Positions 8,378-15,882 of a stretch of DNA of 64,000 nucleotides are shown here, in pieces. This DNA is from Chloroflexota bacterium. GTDB lineage: Bacteria > Chloroflexota > Dormibacteria > Dormibacterales > Dormibacteraceae. Where the stretch lies: contig VBIW01000038.1 in NCBI GenBank assembly GCA_005880915.1, positions 1 to 64,000 on the forward strand. The letters are read 5' to 3'. The notes beneath the pieces were generated by a model. That model was not told the DNA's origin, ran no database searches, and saw nothing but the letters and a program-made list of their open reading frames with translations. The translations under genes and the position numbers were made by a program. Numbering within the stretch: the stretch's first letter is position 1; every line of letters starts with the position of its first letter.

Positions 8378-8389
8378 ACGAGGTCGAGC

Positions 8390-8455
8390 TGGGAGCGGGA
8401 GGCGGGAGCGCCGGCCCAAGACCAATGACCCAGTCCAGTTCACTTATCGTCTGCG
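8390..8455 (+). repeat. tRNA-Gly-3'-like repeat, copy 1
   Basis: This is the most divergent of four related repeats. It begins GGGAGCGGGAGGCGGG, continues with CCCAAGACCAATGA, and ends with AGTTCACTTATCG, matching the same elements of copy 4 at 15777. It lies 12 nt after the toxin gene. Confidence 0.5.
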
Positions 8456-8469
8456 CTGACGCCATCAGG

Positions 8470-9311
8470 ATGCCAGTCGATTCCAAGGCACTGCAAATAC
8501 TGACGAGGACCTTCTGGTCGTCGCGTGGCTGGCGCATGCCTCCGCTGTTGCCGTCACCCGAAGCCTTTGCCTACGCGCGTAGCTCCGGCTTGATGTTTGA
8601 TCCCCGTCAGATACCCCACGACGAACTCGCCATGCAGATCCGAGGATTGGTGCGCCGGATCTCCGTCGACCAGGTGGTCGAAGCCTTCGTCTCCAGCCTC
8701 TCGTCTCGCCGTCTCGATCTAAGGTCCGCACTCGCGAGGTACGTCATCGGCCGGGCGCTGCCCATCCACAGCTTTCGCCGGCGCCAGCGTGCCAATGTCG
8801 CCATTTGCGGGGTCTGCGGGATAGCAACGTTCGTTCGTGAGCCCGCGGACTGGAATCGGTCAGCTTCGAGCGACATCGCTGGGGCGGCGTCTGGCTGCAT
8901 GACCCGTACTACATCGCGTTCGACCTCGAGCAGTTCGCGTCGGGGGACCATCCAGTGGCGACCGCCGCCGATTGGGAGATCATGAGCGGCTTGCTGGGCG
9001 TCATTCGTGAAGCCGCGGCGGGCAATCCACAGCTGCGGCCCGGCGACCTGGCCGACGCTACACGTGCGGCCCTACCGGCCTCCAACCTTGGACAGCGCCG
9101 ACATCTGGTCATGACGCTGGCCAACACCGGCGTCCTAGAACCCCGCGGACACGCTTCGTTTCGAAACGGCTGGGTTGATTTTGAGGCGCGCCGGGACCCG
9201 CCCGAGTGGAAGAGCGATTGGCTGTATCCGAGCGGGTTCTGGCGCGGCTCGGACGGCATCGAACTGGCGGCAATCGGCGAATTCTTTCCGCGGTTGACCG
9301 GATTGACCTGA
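8470..9311 (+). pseudogene. Frameshifted zinc-motif protein of unknown function
   Basis: The first frame (from about ATG 8470, MPVDSKALQILTRTF) runs through conserved-looking helices and a CGVC motif (NVAICGVCGIATFVREP). Near 8856 the frame shifts, and coding continues as VSFERHRWGGVWLHDPYYIA through AATAADWEIMSGLLGVIREA to a stop at 9311. The sense of the continuation across 8856-8955 shows one original gene of about 280 codons. Either a recent frameshift or a sequencing error is possible. No family is recognised; the CxxC pair could bind zinc. Confidence 0.55.
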
Positions 9312-9356
9312 CGCTGCCCTCGAGCGGCTCCAGGTGGCGACCGTGAATTCAGACGC

Positions 9357-9422
9357 TGGAGCGGCAGACGGGGATTGCCGCCCCATGTACCAAGCGCAGT
9401 GTCGAATTCATCTTTGGGCTCA
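9357..9422 (+). repeat. tRNA-Gly-3'-like repeat, copy 2
   Basis: This copy begins TGGAGCGGCAGACGGGG, then seven bases and CCCC (a possible 4-bp stem), then TACCAA, and ends near CGAATTCATC and GGGCTC. It shares these blocks with copies 3 and 4. It lies 46 nt after the frameshifted gene and 70 nt before the MerB-like gene. Confidence 0.6.
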
Positions 9423-9491
9423 CCACCGACACGTAGCAGGGCGTGCGGGTCGGCTACTGCAGGCCCTGAATCCTCGTTATAGGCTTGGCCA

Positions 9492-10187
9492 ATGCCAAGC
9501 GACCGAGCGCGCCTCTACCATCAGGTTCTCGCCGGTTACGTCCAAGCGGGAGTCGCGCCGCACTATGTGGACATCGCGATGGCCTTGGGCTGGCCGACCG
9601 ATCACGCCCGCACGGTGCTTCATGAGGTAGTCGGCATGGGGCTGCCGCTGTGGCTCCACCCCGGCACCGACCTCATCGCGTCTTTCGCCCCTTTCTCCAG
9701 CCTCCCAACCCTGTACAGGATTTCGGTCGACGGCGCACTCCACGGCTACGCCCAGTGCGGGCTGGAGTCCCTGGCGGTGAGCTGGCTCTTCCCTGACCGC
9801 GAGGTGCGGGTCGATTCGCTCTGCCCCGACTGCGGCGAGGCGATCAGCGTCGCCATGCGCGGTGGCGAAATGATCTCCATTACGCCCGACGATGTTGTTG
9901 CCCACATCAACGTGCCAGTTTCGAAATGGCGCGGCCAATACCCATTGGCTTGAGACCAGATGAACCTCTTCCGGTCGGAAGAGCACGTGCGAGGCTGGCG
10001 CATCCTGGCCGCTGGCGCTGGTGCGGGCATCGCCGATCCGCGTCGACTAGCGGCCGAGGTCTTTGGGCTTCCTCGCTACACCCGCAGACTGGACGATGAC
10101 TATCTCGATAGGGTCGGTGAGCATTCGGCTGGTCTGCCCGACGCGCTCAGGCGCGTGAGTGAGGACCGGTGGTGGGCTCCGAGCTGA
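9492..10187 (+). CDS. MerB-like organomercurial lyase, predicted selenoprotein (in-frame TGA at 9951-9953)
   Basis: Residues 1-60 resemble the helix-turn-helix-like N-terminal domain of alkylmercury lyases. The core follows with FAPFSSLPTLYRISVDG, YAQCGLESL (Cys89 matching MerB Cys96, Glu92 at the Asp99 site) and a CPDCG motif. The frame then meets TGA at codon 154 and continues in the same frame as DQMNLFRSEEHVRGW to 10187. Aligned from memory to MerB (SFCCHVHFF), the TGA falls exactly on catalytic Cys159. A 7-bp perfect hairpin (CTCTTCC, loop GGTC, GGAAGAG) starts 12 nt after the TGA, as in bacterial SECIS elements. I read it as a 231-residue selenoprotein cleaving carbon-mercury (or other carbon-metal) bonds. 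The alternative is a nonsense mutation splitting the gene into 9492-9953 and 9960-10187. Confidence 0.75.
9951..9983 (+). promoter_or_regulatory. Putative UGA-SECIS element
   Basis: TGA at 9951-9953 is followed by stem CTCTTCC (9966-9972), loop GGTC (9973-9976) and stem GGAAGAG (9977-9983). The loop is the same GGUC that SelB reads in E. coli fdhF. It lies 19 nt after the TGA, within one base of the fdhF spacing. The bulged U of the E. coli hairpin is not evident. Confidence 0.65.
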
Positions 10188-10190
10188 AGC

Positions 10191-10260
10191 TGGAGCGGGA
10201 GACGGGGTCCGCGGCCCCGACTACCAATCAGGTCGCTGAGATCAAATACCGACTTCGCTC
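10191..10260 (+). repeat. tRNA-Gly-3'-like repeat, copy 3
   Basis: This copy begins TGGAGCGGGAGACGGGG only 3 nt after the stop of the MerB-like gene. It has a GGGG...CCCC stem, then CTACCAA, and ends at CTTCGCTC. The first 16 bases equal the 3' end plus CCA complement of tRNA-Gly(GCC) at 18778. Confidence 0.6.
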
Positions 10261-10352
10261 ACGGCAGCCGAAGACTCTGTGCAATAGCGCGACTTGATTC
10301 TGCACCCGTGGCGTCAGCTTGGCGAAGCGCCACCTAATATTTCGAACCAGGC

Positions 10353-11435
10353 ATGCCGCGTGCAGGACATCAAGTCACGCCGGACCATGGACGGTGGAGG
10401 GCAGCCATGGCAGCTGTTCTTGTTTGTATGAGCTTGGCCGGCTGCTCGTCGTCGGGCACCGGGATCGGTGCCGGCCCAACTGCGTCGGTCTCACCCAGAG
10501 CCGCGTCACCCATCCACCTCTTCTATTCAGCGAACTCCATGGACCCCACATCCATCACGAACGGGCCGGACGGCAACCTGTGGTTCACCGACGCCGCAAC
10601 GCCCGATCAAATAGGCCGGATCAACACGTCGGGTGCCATATCCGAGTTCGCCAACCCAAGCCTCAACAACCCGCGCGACATCACGGCCGGACCAGACGAT
10701 GCGCTCTGGTTCGTGAACCTGGGCACCAAGAAGTCAACCACATCGGGCAGCATTGGACGAGTTACGACAAGCGGCTCGTTCAGTAATTTCACCGGTCCTT
10801 ATGTTCACCTGCCGGTGTCCATCTCAGCCGGTCCTGACGGCAACCTCTGGTTTATGGACAACCAGGGCGTCAGCCGCGTGACGCCTCAAGGAGCCATCAA
10901 GTTCTTTTCGCTGGCGGGTGTAGTGCCGGGGTTGACCCAACCTAACGACATCACAAGGGGGCCTGACGGCAACCTGTGGTTCAGCGACGGCGGGCTCGTC
11001 AGCGGACACATCGTGAGGCTCACGCCGGCTGGGGCGATGACCGGGTTCACCGCATCCGGTATCGCCCACCCCTTCGGCATCGCGGCCGGCCCCGATGGAA
11101 ACGTATGGTTCACCAGCATCGGAAACAGCGCGGCCGGCGGGCATGACAGCAGCGCAATCGGCAAGATCACACCAACGGGATCGATCACGCTCTTCACCGA
11201 CAGTCGACTCAATGTGCCGAGGGACATAACCACAGGGCCGGACGGCAATCTCTGGTTCGCGGACGAGGGCGACCACAGTATCGGCAAGATCACGCCGGCT
11301 GGAGTGTTCAGCTACTTCAAGATCGAAGGCTACGGTCGGCCGACGAGCCTCGCCATCGGACCTGACGGCAATGTCTGGTTCACTTATCCGTCTTTTTCGA
11401 TTCGGGGCGGTATCGGACGACTGACGATCTCATAG
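10353..11435 (+). CDS. Virginiamycin B lyase-like beta-propeller lipoprotein
   Basis: This 360-residue protein opens with an export signal ending in the lipobox LAGC (MAAVLVCMSLAGCSS), so it is probably a membrane-anchored extracellular lipoprotein. About seven repeats of the form ITxGPDGNLWFTD...IGRITTSG follow, each one blade of a beta-propeller as in streptogramin lyase (Vgb) and related proteins. Family membership does not establish lyase activity, since most such proteins are of unknown function. The start may be ATG 10353 or an internal ATG closer to the hydrophobic core. It has no obvious operon partner. Confidence 0.75.
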   Translation: MPRAGHQVTPDHGRWRAAMAAVLVCMSLAGCSSSGTGIGAGPTASVSPRAASPIHLFYSANSMDPTSITNGPDGNLWFTDAATPDQIGRINTSGAISEFANPSLNNPRDITAGPDDALWFVNLGTKKSTTSGSIGRVTTSGSFSNFTGPYVHLPVSISAGPDGNLWFMDNQGVSRVTPQGAIKFFSLAGVVPGLTQPNDITRGPDGNLWFSDGGLVSGHIVRLTPAGAMTGFTASGIAHPFGIAAGPDGNVWFTSIGNSAAGGHDSSAIGKITPTGSITLFTDSRLNVPRDITTGPDGNLWFADEGDHSIGKITPAGVFSYFKIEGYGRPTSLAIGPDGNVWFTYPSFSIRGGIGRLTIS

Positions 11436-11489
11436 ACAGGATGATCCAGGATCGCGACGGCCAAGTTTGCTTCCCCCTGGCAACCGGAA

Positions 11490-12149
11490 CTAGCTTTCAG
11501 CCCCTGCCACCACCCTGTACTTGAGGTGGGTGACGCCGGGCGCCTCGACGGCCCGGACCTGCTCGAGCTGCACCTGAGCGGCCCCGAGGTTGTCGAAGAG
11601 GCGAGCACCATCGCCGAGCAGCACCGGGACGACGTGGAGCTCGAGTTCGTCCAGCAGTCCGGCTGCCAGGTACTGGTTTACGACGTTGGCGCCGCCCCAA
11701 AGCATGATGTCTTTGCCCCCGGCGGCCTTCCTTGCGTGTTCGAGCGCGGACTCGATTCCGTCGGTGACGAAGTGGAACGTGGTCCCACCCTCCATCTCCA
11801 CGGGATCACGCGGGTGATGGGTGAGGATGAACACGGGGTAGTGGTAGGGCGGGTTGTCGCCCCACCAGCCCGTCCATTGCCCGTCGCCCCAAGCACCACC
11901 GTGGACCGGGCCGAACATGTTCCGGCCCATCACGGCGGCCCCGATGTTCTCGCGCGATTCCTCGACTATCCGTGTGCTCTCGTTCACCTCGCCGCCCTGC
12001 TCGCCGTGGGATTGGCGCCAGGCTGCGAGCGGAACCACCCACTCGTGAAGCCGCTCGCCGCCTTCGCCGAGCGGGTTCTTCTCGCTCTGGTTCGGGCCAG
12101 CGACGAAACCGTCCAGCGAGATCGTGATATGACACCTGAGTTTGCTCAT
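11490..12149 (-). CDS. Dihydrofolate reductase/RibD C-terminal family protein
   Basis: This 219-residue protein has the RibD-C/DHFR-like pattern. It begins KLRCHITISLDGFVAGPNQS, has a VMGRNMFGPVHG motif in the nucleotide-binding region, then VFILTHHPRDPV, and DIMLWGGANVVNQYLAAGLL followed by DELELHVVPVLLGDGARLF. Such proteins are NADPH-dependent reductases whose substrates are rarely known. The ATG at 12149 is preceded by GAGGAGG, so the longer frame from 12173 is not used. It stands alone. Confidence 0.85.
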   Translation of the reverse strand: MSKLRCHITISLDGFVAGPNQSEKNPLGEGGERLHEWVVPLAAWRQSHGEQGGEVNESTRIVEESRENIGAAVMGRNMFGPVHGGAWGDGQWTGWWGDNPPYHYPVFILTHHPRDPVEMEGGTTFHFVTDGIESALEHARKAAGGKDIMLWGGANVVNQYLAAGLLDELELHVVPVLLGDGARLFDNLGAAQVQLEQVRAVEAPGVTHLKYRVVAGAES

Positions 12150-12294
12150 CGCGCCTCCTCGGCAGGCGGCCACTGAGGCCGCTGGTTCTCAATGCATGTG
12201 ACCGGTCCGCGCCGGGAAACTAATCGGGGCTGCGCTGCCAGCGCCTGGTCGAGCCCCGTGCGATCCGGGGTGGTCGAACTTCCCGGCACGCTCG

Positions 12295-12699
12295 TTACTC
12301 CTTCAATCGGCGGACGGTAAGCGGCCGTACCTCGGCGATGCGGTCGAAGTCACCATCAACGTGAACCACACCGAGGCCGTGATGCAAAGCGGTCTCGGCA
12401 ATCAGCAGGTCCGGTATCGGAGTTCGATGCCACATTCCATGGTGATGGGCGAGGTCCCGTTGTAGCTTGAGGGCCCGCGCCAAAAGGTCGGGCGGCGCGT
12501 CGACCGAATCGAAGCTCGAATGCAATTCCGCTTTCAGAGTGTCGTAATCCTTGCTGGAGCGAGCCGAGTACAGCTGTTCCAGTTCCCCCACCGGACAAAT
12601 GAACAGTGAGCCGAGCAGTTCGTCTAGCTGCCTGCGGACACTGGGATTGCCGACTCTGCCGGCTGCGCTCTTGTCCAGCACCCAGCCGGCTACCGCCAC
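12295..12699 (-). CDS. vapC: VapC-type PIN-domain toxin
   Basis: This 134-residue PIN-domain ribonuclease has the first acidic residue in WVLDKSAAGR, Glu in PVGELEQLYSA, and Asp in PIPDLLIAETALHHGL and VVHVDGDFDRIAEV. It overlaps the 3' end of its VapB-like antitoxin gene by 10 nt and is transcribed after it. VapC toxins cut tRNA or rRNA and are neutralised by VapB. Confidence 0.85.
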   Translation of the reverse strand: MAVAGWVLDKSAAGRVGNPSVRRQLDELLGSLFICPVGELEQLYSARSSKDYDTLKAELHSSFDSVDAPPDLLARALKLQRDLAHHHGMWHRTPIPDLLIAETALHHGLGVVHVDGDFDRIAEVRPLTVRRLKE

Positions 12700-12917
12700 A
12701 TTTCCTCCGAGGTCAACACCTTGATGTCGGCGTGGACGCTCAAGCGCTGAAGGTACGCGCGCTGCTCTGCGGCTCGCCTCGCACGCTCACCCTCCCCGCT
12801 CTGAACCGCACGCCTAAGAGCTTCCTCGACTGTTTCCCGAGTAGTTTTCGCGCCGAGGGCCTTCTTAGCCCTGGCGACGAGGTCCTGATCCAACTCTATC
12901 GTCGTTCTGCGAACCAT
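12690..12917 (-). CDS. vapB: VapB-type antitoxin
   Basis: This 75-residue protein has an N-terminal strand and helix of ribbon-helix-helix type (RTTIELDQDLVARAKKALGA, then ETVEEALRRAV) and a charged C-terminal tail ending LTSEEMWR. It precedes and overlaps the vapC-like gene, forming a toxin-antitoxin operon that should be autoregulated. The start is ATG 12917. Confidence 0.85.
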   Translation of the reverse strand: MVRRTTIELDQDLVARAKKALGAKTTRETVEEALRRAVQSGEGERARRAAEQRAYLQRLSVHADIKVLTSEEMWR

Positions 12918-13022
12918 GCATGCATACTAGCAGGGCGATATGTACATCCAAGCGTAATGCGCTGAAGACCCGCGCTCATGGGGCTGCCAATTCAAGCAAG
13001 CAGGACGGGCGTTTCGTGCGCA

Positions 13023-13460
13023 CTAAGGGTGAGCGACCTCCGTCTGGCACCATGCGTAGAGGGCGTCGTACATAGGCGTTTCGAGCTCGATCTTCCGGCG
13101 GTCGTCATCGCCGTGGATCAGCGCGAAGCCGTGAGCGACCGCGTAGAGTCCCGCCGCCTCCGGACAGATGTTGCGGTCAGCCGAGATATCTGCCCCGTGA
13201 ACTATCTTGGCCAGTCGGTGTAGCGCCGGGTCCTTCAGTCCGTACTTGAATATGATCGAGTCGAAGCTGCAGCGCCCGTCGACATGCCCAAGCTCGACCC
13301 CCTTGACGTCGTAAGGAGTGGCGCCCTCCCGCTCCGCGACGGCCATCACCTCCTCCGCCGGCACGTAAAGAAAGTCCGCGTCGGGGTCGACAAATCTCTT
13401 GATCAGCCACGGACAGGCGATCCGGTCGACGTTTGCGTTCTTGCGTGTAACCCACTTCAT
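13023..13460 (-). CDS. ChrB C-terminal-domain protein (chromate resistance), divergent copy
   Basis: This 145-residue protein corresponds to the C-terminal domain of the chromate sensor/resistance protein ChrB (MKWVTRKNANVDRIACPWLI, RFVDPDADFLYVP, CSFDSIIFKYGL, IVHGADIS). The ATG at 13460 has AAGGAG 8 nt upstream. It is transcribed away from the chrB-chrA operon, sharing a 62-bp control region. It is a paralogue of the gene at 14050. In known systems ChrB regulates and supports chromate efflux by ChrA. Confidence 0.85.
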   Translation of the reverse strand: MKWVTRKNANVDRIACPWLIKRFVDPDADFLYVPAEEVMAVAEREGATPYDVKGVELGHVDGRCSFDSIIFKYGLKDPALHRLAKIVHGADISADRNICPEAAGLYAVAHGFALIHGDDDRRKIELETPMYDALYAWCQTEVAHP

Positions 13461-13522
13461 GGTCGGAACTCCTTCGGGCGCTGGTCTGGCGTCATTTCGA
13501 TTGGTAACCTAGGATACAAGTC
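13461..13522. promoter_or_regulatory. Shared control region of the chromate genes
   Basis: Only 62 bp separate the divergent chrB-like starts, so promoters for both must overlap here. The sequence is AT-richer than its surroundings around TTGGTAACCTAGGATAC. ChrB-type proteins are known chromate-responsive regulators, so binding here is plausible. Confidence 0.4.
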
Positions 13523-14053
13523 ATGGTGGTCGGCAGATCGATGCGCACCGCCCCGGCCGCGCGCCCAAAAGCACCGGCGCGTTCCGCGGAACAGTGGGCT
13601 GTATTCGTCTGGCGTCTGCCGATGGGCTCGAGCACTCCCCGCGTAACGGTCTGGCGCGTGCTGCGCCGGCTCGGAGCCGCCGCGCTCACGCCCGGCGCGG
13701 CCCTGCTGCCGTGGCGAGAGGAGCTGGTCGAGCAGCTGGACTGGCTTGCCCAGGATGTGGATGACAAGGGCGGAGATGCCTGGGTGATGCGGGTGAGCGA
13801 GCTGCCGGAGGCGGACGAACGACGCGTCGTCGACGAGATCAACGCTGAGCGGGATGGCGAGTATGCCGCCATTCGCGATCATGCCCTGGGGCTGCTCGCT
13901 CGTATCGCAAAACGGCCCGGGCCATCGCAGATGGATCGAGAGCTGGCGGCCCTGCAGCGGCGCTTCCGCAAAGTTCGCGACCGAGATTACTTCGAGGCGC
14001 GCGGTCGCAACCGAGCGGCAGCGGCGATTGACCGCTGCCTGCGGTCCAGGTGA
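13523..14053 (+). CDS. chrB: ChrB N-terminal-domain protein (chromate resistance)
   Basis: This 176-residue protein matches the N-terminal domain of ChrB: AEQWAVFVWRLPMGSSTPRV, TVWRVLRRLGAAALTPGAAL, then VSELPEADERRVVDEINAER. The C-terminal ChrB domain is encoded by the next gene, which overlaps by 4 nt, so the usual single ChrB is split in two here. The start ATG 13523 has AGGA about 7 nt upstream; the basic residues before AEQWAVF may be an extension. ChrB proteins sense chromate and control chrA. Confidence 0.85.
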   Translation: MVVGRSMRTAPAARPKAPARSAEQWAVFVWRLPMGSSTPRVTVWRVLRRLGAAALTPGAALLPWREELVEQLDWLAQDVDDKGGDAWVMRVSELPEADERRVVDEINAERDGEYAAIRDHALGLLARIAKRPGPSQMDRELAALQRRFRKVRDRDYFEARGRNRAAAAIDRCLRSR

Positions 14054-14487
14054 TGCGATTTGTCACGCGCGAGCGCATTCACGTCGATCGAATCGCGACC
14101 GCTTGGGCGATCACGAGATTCATAGACCCCGACGCCACTTTCGAGTTCGTGCCCCGAACGCGCGACATACGCGGCCTCGACGCGATCCCCTTCGACATTC
14201 GCGGCGCTGAGTTGAGTCACCGCGGCGAGCGATGCACCCTGGAAGCGTTGATCGACAAGTACGAGCTGAGGGACCCGGCACTGGCCGCCATGGCGCGCAT
14301 CATCCGCGCGGCCGATCTGCCCGACCAGGAACCTGCACCCGCCATCGCGGTCGGCGTCAAGGCGATTTTCGACGGCATCCGGGACGGCTCTCAAACCGAC
14401 GAAGAGCGCCTCGCCAAAGGCGCCGTCGTGTGCGACGCGCTGTACGCCTTCTGCAGGCGCCACAAGGAAGCCGCGGCCGATGTCTGA
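14050..14487 (+). CDS. chrB: ChrB C-terminal-domain protein (chromate resistance)
   Basis: This 145-residue protein is the C-terminal half of ChrB (MRFVTRERIHVDRIATAWAI, RFIDPDATFEFVP, CTLEALIDKYELRDP, IIRAADLP). Its start overlaps the stop of the N-terminal-domain gene in an ATGA-like arrangement, and its end overlaps the chrA start by 8 nt, so all three are translationally coupled. It resembles the divergent copy at 13023 across its whole length. Confidence 0.87.
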   Translation: MMRFVTRERIHVDRIATAWAITRFIDPDATFEFVPRTRDIRGLDAIPFDIRGAELSHRGERCTLEALIDKYELRDPALAAMARIIRAADLPDQEPAPAIAVGVKAIFDGIRDGSQTDEERLAKGAVVCDALYAFCRRHKEAAADV

Positions 14488-15655
14488 CGAGAAGACCGCC
14501 GAGGAGATCAAGCCGCCGGGCTTCAAGAAGTTCCTGCTCTACTTTCTGGAGCTGGGGTCGCTCGGATTCGGCGGCCCAATCGCCACCGTCGGCTACATGC
14601 AGCGAGACCTGGTCGAGCAGCGAAAGTGGATGAGCCGCCAGGACCTTCTCGACGGCATCGCACTGGGACAGACGATGCCGGGACCACTGGCCGCCCAGGT
14701 GGCGATGTGGGTCGGCTATCTGCGGCGCGGGGCGATCGGCGCCCTCGGCACCGCCCTGGCCTTCATCGCTCCGTCATTTGCGATCGTGCTTGCCATCGGC
14801 TTTCTCTACGTCCGCTACCAGGGACTGCCCGTCGTGCAGTCGCTCTTTTACGGGATCTCGCCTGCGGTGATCGCGATCATCGCGCTTGCCGCCTGGAAAC
14901 TGGCGCGCCTGACAGACGGAGCCGACCGGCGGCTCTGGGTGGTCTCGGGTCTGGTCGGCGTGGTAACCGCGGCGACGGGTACCGAGGTGGCGCTCCTCTT
15001 CATCGCAGCCGGCTTGCTCCTGCTTCTCTGGGACGCTCCCCCAGGCTGGTTGCCGTGGAGCCGAGTTGCGGCGCTGGCCGGCGTGCCCCTGCAATCGGTT
15101 GGTGCGCTCGGCTCGGTCGCGAGCGGCGCCACACTGGTCGCCCTATTCCTTTTCTTTTTCAAGGCAGGCGCTTTCATCTTCGGCAGCGGCCTCGCCATAG
15201 TTCCCTTTCTGCATCAGGGCGTCGTCCTCGAGAACCACTGGCTCAACGAGCGGCAATTCCTGGATGCGGTCGCGGTTGGCCTGATTACACCCGGACCAGT
15301 TGTGATCACGGCCGTTTTCATCGGCTACCTGGTCGGCGGCCTGCCGGGGGCGATCGTCTCTGGCATCGGAATCTTCATGCCGATTTACTTAGGCGTGGTC
15401 ATCCCCGGGCGCTGGTTCATACGTCATCGGCAAGATCGGCGTGTTCGGGCGTTCGTCAAAGGTGCGACAGCTGCCGCCGCCGGGGCTATCGCCGGCGCGA
15501 CGGTGGTACTTGCCCGCGGCGCCATCGTCGACATCCCCACCGCCGTTATCGCGACGTTCAGCCTCATTTATCTCTGGCGGTTCAAATTCAAGCTGAAGGA
15601 GCCGGCGCTGGTCCTGGCCACCGGGGCAATCGGCCTGCTCCTCCATGGCGTCTAA
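14480..15655 (+). CDS. chrA: Chromate transporter ChrA
   Basis: This 391-residue membrane protein has two homologous CHR halves. The first has FLYFLELGSLGFGGPIATVG, the RKWMSRQDLLDGIALGQTMP motif and PGPLAAQVAMWVGYLRRG. The second has LFLFFFKAGAFIFGSGLAIV, then WLNERQFLDAVAVGLITPGP and TAVFIGYLVGGLPGA. About ten to twelve hydrophobic segments are present. ChrA exports chromate from the cytoplasm. It is the last gene of the chrB-chrB-chrA operon. Confidence 0.92.
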   Translation: MSDEKTAEEIKPPGFKKFLLYFLELGSLGFGGPIATVGYMQRDLVEQRKWMSRQDLLDGIALGQTMPGPLAAQVAMWVGYLRRGAIGALGTALAFIAPSFAIVLAIGFLYVRYQGLPVVQSLFYGISPAVIAIIALAAWKLARLTDGADRRLWVVSGLVGVVTAATGTEVALLFIAAGLLLLLWDAPPGWLPWSRVAALAGVPLQSVGALGSVASGATLVALFLFFFKAGAFIFGSGLAIVPFLHQGVVLENHWLNERQFLDAVAVGLITPGPVVITAVFIGYLVGGLPGAIVSGIGIFMPIYLGVVIPGRWFIRHRQDRRVRAFVKGATAAAAGAIAGATVVLARGAIVDIPTAVIATFSLIYLWRFKFKLKEPALVLATGAIGLLLHGV

Positions 15656-15698
15656 CACAGGAGACCCGACGCCGCCGATGAAGGAGGCCAGGAGCCAA

Positions 15699-15756
15699 CG
15701 AGTGTGCAAAAAGAAGGGAATCAACCGGCTTCGAAAGCCAATCGGCTGCACACTCG
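15699..15756. repeat. 58-bp inverted-repeat element
   Basis: Arms CGAGTGTGC and GCACACTCG bound a 40-bp interior with a small GGCT...AGCC stem. A related element with arms CGCCGAGTGTG/CACACTCGGCG lies at 18708-18771. Both stand immediately before a tRNA-Gly 3' sequence. It may also act as the terminator of the chromate operon. Confidence 0.5.
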
Positions 15757-15776
15757 AGGGCTGAGGAGGCGAAAGG

Positions 15777-15845
15777 TGGAGCGGGAGACGGGGTCTGACG
15801 TCCCAAGTACCAACGCCCGAGTTGAATTCAGTTATCGGCTCGCGT
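15777..15845 (+). repeat. tRNA-Gly-3'-like repeat, copy 4
   Basis: This copy begins TGGAGCGGGAGACGGGG, then TCTGACGTCCC, TACCAA, and GAATTCAGTTATCGGCTC. The outer GAGC and GCTC can pair. Its first 16 bases match the genuine tRNA-Gly(GCC) 3' end at 18778. It follows the 58-bp inverted repeat by 20 bp. Confidence 0.6.
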
Positions 15846-15882
15846 AACCCAGCCGCTGGGAGGTGGTACCGTCGCCACCACC

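Noticed and set aside
9960..10187. Separate small gene starting at ATG 9960
   Set aside because: It continues the MerB-like frame exactly and matches the family's C-terminal domain, with no ribosome site of its own; a UGA-readthrough product explains it better.
9422..10190. Classical mer operon
   Set aside because: No merA, merR, merT or merP is nearby; only the MerB-like gene is present.
14626..15681. 351-codon plus-strand frame inside chrA
   Set aside because: It is an arginine/proline-rich shadow of the ChrA frame with no domain.
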